Below are positions 47,101-56,100 of a DNA stretch of 64,000 bases, piece after piece. The notes beneath the pieces are model-generated. The model did no database searches, had not been told where the DNA came from, and worked only from the letters and a program-made list of their open reading frames with translations. Source of the stretch: Cymbomonas tetramitiformis (taxonomy: Eukaryota; Chlorophyta; Pyramimonadophyceae; Pyramimonadales; Pyramimonadaceae). The stretch is taken from contig LGRX02035486.1 in assembly GCA_001247695.2 (NCBI GenBank), positions 26,973-90,972 of the forward strand. The letters are read 5' to 3'. A program made the position numbers and the translations under genes. Every line of letters starts with the position of its first letter. The first letter of the stretch is position 1.

Positions 47101-50100
47101 GCACGGCACATGTACCTAGCATGTACGGGACCCGTGTGCGGAGCGTGTACGGGGCATGTACGAACCTGTGTACGGATCAGGGGAGAAATGGGTCTGGCAC
47201 ATTCTGGGTAAATGCGTACTGAGCATCTTTTGTGCTCGCAGCGCAGTGTGCACACGCAGCTTGTACGAGGGATTCCGTACACGTTGCGCACACGTGCACT
47301 CGCGTCTATTTCACTGGGTCCGTGCGTACGAACTATGTACCAAACAGTGGTACTTGGTGGGTACATGCACGCCGATGATGTACCGTTTGTTACCGTTGGC
47401 ACATCAATGGTAGGGATCTAGAGCTGACGACCTCGAAGCCAAAGGCGTTCGCCCGAGCCTGGAAGATATGCACCTGGCCTGTGCCTGGCCTCGGGCCTGA
47501 TGCAGCGGCGCGCACCCTGGGAGACCTTGGTGGCGCGACAGCAGGGGGGCGAGGAACTACGCACCTCGACCCGTGCAGCCCCTCCGCGGCCTTCAACCGC
47601 TCCGGCTCGATGGTGGCCTCCAAAATGCGGTGCACAAGCGTGATGAGCTGGCACATCCGCGCCTCCCCCACAAAGCTCCCTTCCATCACAACATTGTTCA
47701 CATCGATCACAACATTATTCTCATTGATCACAACATTGTTCACATCGATCACAACATTGTTCACATCGATCACAACATTGTTCACATCGATCACAACATT
47801 GTTCACATCGATCACAACATTGTTCGCATCGATCAAAACACTGTTCGCATCAGTCACAACATTGTTCGCATCTATACCAACATTGTTCACATCGATGACA
47901 ATATTCGCCGCCTTATCAGCTTCCCTGCCCGCGGGGCGAGGTTGTTGGCCATGCCAGAACTAACAGTGATGAGCAGCTGTCGGGAAGGCGACGAACGGTT
48001 GGTGAACTATCGGCCACCGGGAGGGCTTGGGACACACAAGTATGTGTGGGGATGGGACCCCAAGTAGGAACAGCGCGGAACAACAGCTGCAATGCACATG
48101 TGATGCGCATGACTCAAGCCCCGCAACTTACTCGTAGGATGCCCAGGGCAAGGGCGACAGCCCTATTGAGTTGGTGTTGGGTTGAGGGGGCTACGAGCGC
48201 AGTTCGGTGGCGGGCGCACAAGGCCAGCAGGAAACAATTCAATCCATCCTTCTCAGGCCCTCGGGACAACCCTTTGGAACACTGGACATGTGGTGGGTGG
48301 ACAAGCCCTCTTGAGACCAGGCTTTGAGACAGGCAGGGAGCAGGTTGGTGGTTCTGAGCGCAGGCTTGGTAGTGGGGAGATGGCTTGTGCAGCTCGGGGG
48401 GTAGAGGTGGACCGGCTTCAGAGACACAGCTTCAGTTCGTAGGCAGTGCAGTCGCACAGGTTGTACTCGGATGGCCCGGCGAGGCTTAGCAGGTCCAATT
48501 CTCCACTAGTGAGCTCAGGAACTCTGAAAAAGTGTCCCGAAATGTGTGTTGAATCCTTAGAGCCGGTGAGGGTACATAGTGCGGCCAATCTTCTGTGGCT
48601 ATATGGTGCCAAAGGAATTGGTCCGAGGATAAGCCACCTATGAGGTGTATGCTAAATATATGTACATCTTATTGGCGTCGAGAACAGGCGCCGCTATGCC
48701 ACGGATATGCCACGTGGCCAAGCGCACCATCAGCTTGCTGGTGTCCCGGATGCTGGAGTCCATCTTGCTGTCCAGACGGTCCTCCGGCAGCTCGATCAGG
48801 ACGACGCAGTCCTGCAGCAGCTGGTTGCACACCTCCCGGAACTGATTCTCCAGTTTCTCCAGCCTTGCCTGCTCCTTCACTTCCTCCGCCTTTTGCTTCC
48901 TTGCCTCGGCCGCCGCCTGGTGAAGAGGGAAGAAGGGGGAGGAAGGGGGGAGGGGAGGAGGTGGGCCAACACATCGAGAGCATCACATGGGGAGGGGGGG
49001 GCGGGGGAGAGCCAACACATCGAGTGCAGCAAGCGGTGGGGGAGTAACACATCGATAGCAGCAAGCGGGGTGGGGGGGAGCCAACACATCGATAAAGCAG
49101 CAAGCGGGGTGGGGGAAGTCAGCAAATCGACAGCAGCAAAGCGGGGTGGGAGGAGCCAACACATCGAGAGCAGCAAGCGGTGGGGGAGCCAACATCGATA
49201 GCCGCAAGCGGGGTGGGGGGAGCCAACACATCGATAGCAGCAAGCGGGGTGGGGGAGTCAAATACATCGATAGCAGGCAAGCGGGGCGTGGGGGTGTCAA
49301 CACATCGAGAGCAGCAAGCGGGTGGGGGAGCCAGCACATCGAGGGCAGCAAGCCGGGTGGGGAGCCAACACATCGATAGCAGCAAGCGGGTGGGGGGAGC
49401 CAGACATCGGGAGAGCCGCAAGCGAGGTGGGGGGAGAGCCAACACATCGAGAGCCGCAAGCTGGGTGTGGGGGAGCCAACACATCGGGATAGCAGCAAGC
49501 GGGGTGGGGGGGAGAGCCAACACATCGAGAGCAGCAAGCGGGTGGGGAGCCAACACATCGAGAGCAGCAAGCGGGGTGGGGGAGCCAACATATCGATAGC
49601 AGCAAGCTGGGTGGGGGAGCCAGCACAAAGAGAGCCGCAAGCCGGGTGGGGGGAGCCAACAACACATCGAGAGCAGCAAGCGGGGTGGGGGAAGTCAACT
49701 ACATGCGTCGGGAGGGCGGTGTGCTGGAAGGTCTGTGCATGAGCAGGTGGGAGGTCCACCGCCCTAGACCCTTCCAAAAAGCTGCCCGCTTAATATGTCA
49801 TATGCTACCGCACCGAAAGCACTGACCTTTGCATTCCGGCGCCATGCGAAGGCCTTGTCTTTGATGGCTATTTCTTCCCCCTTGTCTTCCTCCAGCTGTC
49901 AGAGCTCGCGCAAAGCCCCATCTCCAGCGCCTCCCCTCCCCATCAGTGTTTCGGATACCCCATGAACACGAGCCGCGCGCACCAACCCCTGTGGCCCCAC
50001 CGATCCTCCCGAAAGCGCTTTGGCTGGAGAACATGGGGGCTGGGTCCCTCGCTCCAGCCATCATTGGGTTCATCTGAAGGTTTTGAGTCATCTGAAGGTT

Positions 50101-53100
50101 CAATGAGTTCATCATGACAGCTAGGTCCGCATGCGCATTGTGCGATGGCGATGGCTGCGAGGCACCTCTTGATGTCGGAAGGGCGTGTCCTCAGGCCGAG
50201 GGTCATTTTTGGAGGGCAGTCACTGCCGCTTCGATGTCGAGCAATAGAAAGATGGATTGAGGTCTCTGCGGGTGTGGGGGAGGGGCTCACCAACGCATCT
50301 TGGGTCAAAATCCCGAGCTCGACGCCTCTCTTCATGGACACCGACTCCTTGGTGCGCTCCTGGCGGCGCCGCTCCAGCGCCTCCTGCTCCGCGCTCAGAC
50401 CGAGGCCTCGCACGCCCTTGCGAAGCGCCACGTCAGCCTCCGTGAACACCTTCTTATTCCACAGTTCGAACAGTTTTACTAGCTTTGCTTTCTCCTGTGC
50501 ACCGCCAGCATCTCCCGCCCCCCCAACGCATTAGGCGCAAGGCATGCTCCAGGGCACACGGCGAATGCCAATGCTTCAGTCATCTGCAGAGGGCGCAGCC
50601 ATACAGAGCTTCCCTCTCACATGCCCTCACATCTGTTGGCGGGAGTAAGAAGGGCGAGCAGAGCGCCGCACTGCGCAGTGAGGCTCCCCCCGCTGCTGCT
50701 ATTGAAGGCCCGACAGCCCGCGACAGCTCCGGAGTCCCTGGCATATCAGGCACACAGGCGGGGTGGCGGGTGTGGCGAAGTTCTTGGGGAGAGTAGTGCA
50801 GATGCAGGGGCGAGGGGAGGGAGGCTGGCCGGGCTGTGCCGGGAGGGACCTCGGCCTCCTTGCGGGCCTTGGCTCTGCGCCGGGCCTCCTCCTGCTGCGC
50901 CTTGCGCTCCGCGTCCGCGTGCTTCAGGATGAGCAGCAAGGCCGCCACGATCCACTCGACGATGCTGTATGCGTGGCTGCGCAGCGCGGCGCACTCCCCA
51001 TCCTCCACGCGCTCCTCCGGCTGCAGCACCCAGGGCATCAGGCTGTGCAGCACGATGTTCAGGCACCAGGCCTCGTCGCCGAGGCACTCCATCTCCCACA
51101 TCACCGCGCAGTTCTCCGCGTTCCGGGCGATGCACCACAGCGCGACCGCCAGGTACATCTTCTCCTGGAACTTCCCCCTGCCGAAGTGCCCACGCCGCCA
51201 AGCACACAGCCGGGGATGGGGGGCGGAAGGGAGGGGGCAGGACTCTGTGCAGCTCATTGACTGCAGAGGGTGCGCGGCTTGGGGCCCCCCAGGGCCTCCA
51301 CGACAAGATGCGCACAGCCCCAGGGCCTCGCCTGCAGCGGCGTGTGCGTGCCACCTCGGCGGGTCCTATAGAGATGACCGCCCCGGACGTGAACGCTCGG
51401 GGAGGGCAGAGCATCGAGAGTGCCCCGAAAGGCTGGTCTTAGTGCGGGCGCGCGTGGATGAGGCGCTGCCGCAATCCGATGCACAGGATTCACGTGCGGC
51501 GCCAGCTCAGCTCTGGTCTTTGTGCGTGGTGCGGAGATGACTGGCGGGTGACTGGAAGGTGACCGGAAGGTGACCGGAGGGTGACGGGAGGGCACCGTGA
51601 ATGAAGGGACATGATCCGAGCAATATCCATCCGCTCCAGGGTATTGCTCTCGGTGCAGATGTGCATGAGGGCCGCGGCGGCGCCCTCCAGCCGGAGCCAG
51701 GGGAAGGCAAACTGCACGTCCTGGCCCAACGTGGGCACCACCAGCGATCGGCGCTTGCCGAGCATCTCCTCGCCAGGCGAGGCCCTCTCCATCGCCACCA
51801 TCTCTCGCTCCACAAGCACCAGCAGCGCCGCCAAGCCTCCGTGTGCCACTAAATCCGCGCCAAAGGTACTCTGTTGCACCCACATCCGCACGCGTCCGTT
51901 TTAACGTCCGCGCCTCGAGGGGGTTCACGCGCCACGTGTCACGCAAGGCTCAGCGAGGGCGCTCGTCACGGGCTCGCACGGCAGAGAGCAGGTGAGACCA
52001 GTCGGCAAGTCGCATGAAGGAGCAGCCATGGCCGAGGGGCGAGGGCGTGGTGAAGGAGGTGGACCTCGGCCTTCCCGGGCGGAGGGGCGAGCGCGGCGCT
52101 GCAGGGAAGCTCGGAAGCCGCGTGCGGGGAACCTCCCTTCAGGAGATTCTCACCTGGAGTCCTGCGTCCATATCATAGCAAGAGCGCGCTCTGTGGCCAG
52201 CCACCTTGAGGTAGCACCCCAGCTGAAAACACCTCACCACCCTCGCCTCCCCGTCACCGCGAGGCCCCTGCGATTGAGGCGAGCGCTGCAGGTTTTCAGT
52301 GCTCGCTCTTACTCATCACAAGATGGCCCAAGATGAAAGTGCCATGGATTGTGGGGGTGCGATGTCCCTCTAGATGGCCTTCCTCCACATCCATCAGGCG
52401 GTCGCCCGGTCCGCCCGTCAGCCGCAGGGGACCGAAGCCGTTGTCGCCTTGGGGGAGGAGGCATATTCCGGCTGGAGCGGTGTGAGACGGGCGGCTGTGG
52501 CGAGGTCACGGGCGGATGCAGGCCAGCGCCCCGTCCCCCTTCAGAGAGATCAACCCGAACAGAGGATTTCGCATTACCACCGACTGGCTGACCGGATTCC
52601 CTGGGACAGAACCGGGCAGCTCGGGTCGCCTTCGCCGCGCGGTCGGGCACTACCGCTTGGTCCACGAGGGGCGCCTCGAGGGCGGTGTCCACGAGCATGC
52701 CGGTGAGCAGAGAGAGGATCCCCGCGTCCACCATGCGCTGAGCCAGCTCGACGGAGCTGCTGAGGCAAGATATCCCCGACAGCAGCCGCCACCGTTGATC
52801 TCGCGGCGGCAGGCCTGGCACCCGCATCCCCCTTACCACATCCTCCTTGCCAACGGCCTCGATAACCTGTTGCCAGGCAGCCCCCCCCACCCCGTATCCC
52901 TAATCTCAAAAGTCCGCTGTCTCGATCATGAACATTCGTATGCTGCCTCAACCACAAATGAGAGGTCCTGCACCGCGCCGCTCCCGCTCCAAGGTCCACC
53001 CTTCCTCAACCCTAGCACGCCTGCCATGCTCCCCGTGTGCCGAAATCCTGCCCCCGACCCCGCATCCTGAACCCCTTTCTTTTTCTCTGCAACCTGCCCC

Positions 53101-56100
53101 GCTCTTTGCAACTGCATCGCGGGCAAGGGCTCTCCGCTGCTGGAACGCAATTCCTGTGGGCGATGCAATGAGCATACGCCTCATCCATCGGTTTCACCCC
53201 AGCTAGTGGCAGTCCCCCAGGCCGAGGAGAGTGGCGGGGAGATCCGTGCGCGGTGACGTACGACCGAAAGCGCTCCAAGATGGGGGCCGGCCTCCGCGCA
53301 GCTGCGTGGGCAGTGCGGCCGGGGACATACATTTCTCGTGAAGGAGTACACGTCGAAGTGCTGAAAGCTGTCGAAACCGTGCACCTCCTTGATCGCCGTC
53401 AGGCCGACGCATAGCGCAGCAGTGACCAGCTCCGACGCCTGCTCTGCATCGCCCATGTCTGCAGCAAGCACACAAGAGCGCTCCGGCGCCCCTTTGCCGC
53501 TTTCAGTTTTGAGACTTGGCGCGGTGCCTTGAGGCTGAGAGGTGTCTACAGGTTCTGGGCCGCGGGTCGCAGCTGCGAGGTGCGCAACTCTCAGCAGGAG
53601 CACGGGCTGCCTGGCGCCTCGGGGCGCGCAAAAAGAGACATGCTGCCGCCGGCTACAAAGAGCTGGAAGAACCAGCGTGCCTGTCGGACGGCAGCGAAGG
53701 CGTGCGGCCCTGCGCCATGAAGAGGGTCGCAGAATGTGCTGAAGTAGAAACGGCAGCTAGGCAGAGCGTATGGCCGGCCGGACCGAACCCGATTCCGCAC
53801 TTCCTGCAATGTGTGGGATCACGGGGAATAAAACTACCGATGACACCATCAGCCACAGAAAACCGATATGGACAACGCAACGGTTGCCTGCAGATTAGAG
53901 CCGAATTATCTACAGCAGTGCGTGGCGGCGGACACAGACGCTTGGGCACGCGGAATTATGGTCGAAGCAGTTCACTTCGCCGCAGCAGCGCCACGAACCT
54001 CGGCAGCTGGGACTCATAATCTCTTGCAGCTTCGCCATCAGCGTCCCCTGGGGCCCACCATCCGCACCACTCTCAGCGCCGCGGCGCGCCATTAAGGGGG
54101 TCTTGGAGGGAGAGGGAGGCAGGGGTGAGTAATAGCGCCCCGCAGGTGCACCTGGCAGAGCCCCGCTGAAGTGGGCATACTTCGGAGCAGTGCTTTGACA
54201 AGGTTGAGGGCAAAAGGTCGGAGGAGAGAGTGCCAGCACGGCCGACCACCAGACATCCGGTGTGTGCAGTGGCTCAGCGGGAGAGGCCAGAGGCCGAGCG
54301 CAAAAATGGAGCCCCGAGGAGGAGACTTGGAGGCAGCTGAGGGCAGATGGACATCAACGACGGAGAATCGCAGGCAGCTGAGGGGCAGATGGGTACCAAC
54401 GACGGAGCCGCAGGCAGCTGAGGGCAGATGGCACCCGGCCAACAACGGAGAATCCGCAGGCAGCTGAGGGCAGATGGGCATCAACGACTTGAGAATCGCA
54501 GGTAGCTGAGGGCAGATGGGCATCAACGACTTGAGAATCGTGAGTGTGCTGAGGGCAGATGGGCATAAACGACTTCGGAGAATCGCAGGCAGCGAGGCAG
54601 ATGGCATCAACAACGGAGAATCCGCAGGCAGCTGAGGGCAGATGGGCATCAACGACGGAGAATCGCAGGCAGCTGAGGGCAGATGGGCATCAACGACGAG
54701 CACCGCAGGCAGCTGAGGGCAGATGGGCATGAAACGACGGAGAATCGCAGGCAGCTGAGGGCAGAGGGCATCACCTACTTGAGAATCGTGAGGCAGCTGA
54801 GGGCAGATGGGCATCAACGACGGAGAATCGCAGGCAGCGAGGGCAGATGGGCATCAACGACGGAGAATTCCGCAGGCAAGCTGAGGGCAGAGCAAAAAGT
54901 ATCAACGACTAGGAGAACGCAGGCAGCTGAGGGCAGATGGGCATCAACGACGGAGAATCACAGGCAGCTGAGAGGGCAGATGGACATCAACGACGGAGAA
55001 TCGCAGGCAGCCGAGGGCAGATGGACATCAACGACGGAGAATCACAGGCAGTGTGAGGTCGCGAGATATCAGAGGCAGAGAATTGGAGGCAGCAGCGGAA
55101 GATCGTAGCTGGAGGATCACAAGCAGCCCAGAGCACAGTTGTGAGCCCATGCCTCACTCTCAGCATACCACTGGGCACCGTCGAATCACGGCCGCCCTTC
55201 TCAGAGCGGCTCAGTCACCGCGCCATCCGGAACATCACGACCAGTGGATGCATGACGGTGGATGTGCGGAAAGCGGCGCTGAAGAGATGCGGACCCTTCG
55301 TGCGGATCGATCTGCCTGAGGCCATGCACAAAGCGGCGGGAGGAGGGCATGACGCTCCGGCAGACTTCGGGGCAGCCAGCCGCGCCTCACACTGGCTCCC
55401 TCCGCCGTCTTTATCAGCTCGCTGCGGACCCGCCCGTCCGAGTGCTTCTGGCCCCCATTACGCAGACGTGGCGTGTGATTGGTTGATTGCCTGACAAGGC
55501 GAGTGTTGCGGGCTGCGCCTCGGGATTGACACCGCGGGCTCCGGGCCAGCACCAAAATGCGCGCGGCCACTGCCGGATGCTGCACCAGCGCCACGCGGCC
55601 CGCAGGCATCTTGCCCAGCTGGATCACGACGACCACGGCGGCCTTAGTCACTGGGTTGAGCAGCCTCGTGCCGCGGTCCTCTAGGGCCGTGTCCGGGATG
55701 CTCATCATTTCCCCCAGCATCGAGCTCCCTCCACATTCGGTGAAGGACGCCGCCACGCTGTTGCAAGCCCTCGCACCGTCCAATCACCGGCGTTCCCCTG
55801 GTGCGCGCCACGACCAGCCTTGCAGGGAATCCAAGGACAGGGGGAGGGGGCCAGAAGATCCAGGGCCTGATCCCAAGGACGGGAGGGGGCCAGAAGATCC
55901 CAGGGCCTGGGATCCAAGGACGGGAGGGGCCAGGAAGATCCTGTGGCCTGATCCAAGGACAGGGGGAGGGGGCCAGAAGATCCAGGGCCTGATCCTGGGC
56001 GTGTGTTCTTAAGCCCCTAAAAAGATTAGATGTAATACATCCCCCAGGATCAAATGATGCCCGGGCGTGTCATCTCGAGCCTCTGATGATAAAACGGTGA

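Noticed and set aside
47692..47910. CRISPR-like array
   Set aside because: The 21-bp units abut with no unique spacers; this is a minisatellite in a eukaryotic intron. The same applies to the arrays at 48960-49700 and 54335-55080.
48983..49777. Long Pro/Leu/Cys-rich ORF on the minus strand
   Set aside because: Translation of the 35-38-bp minisatellite within an intron of gene C.
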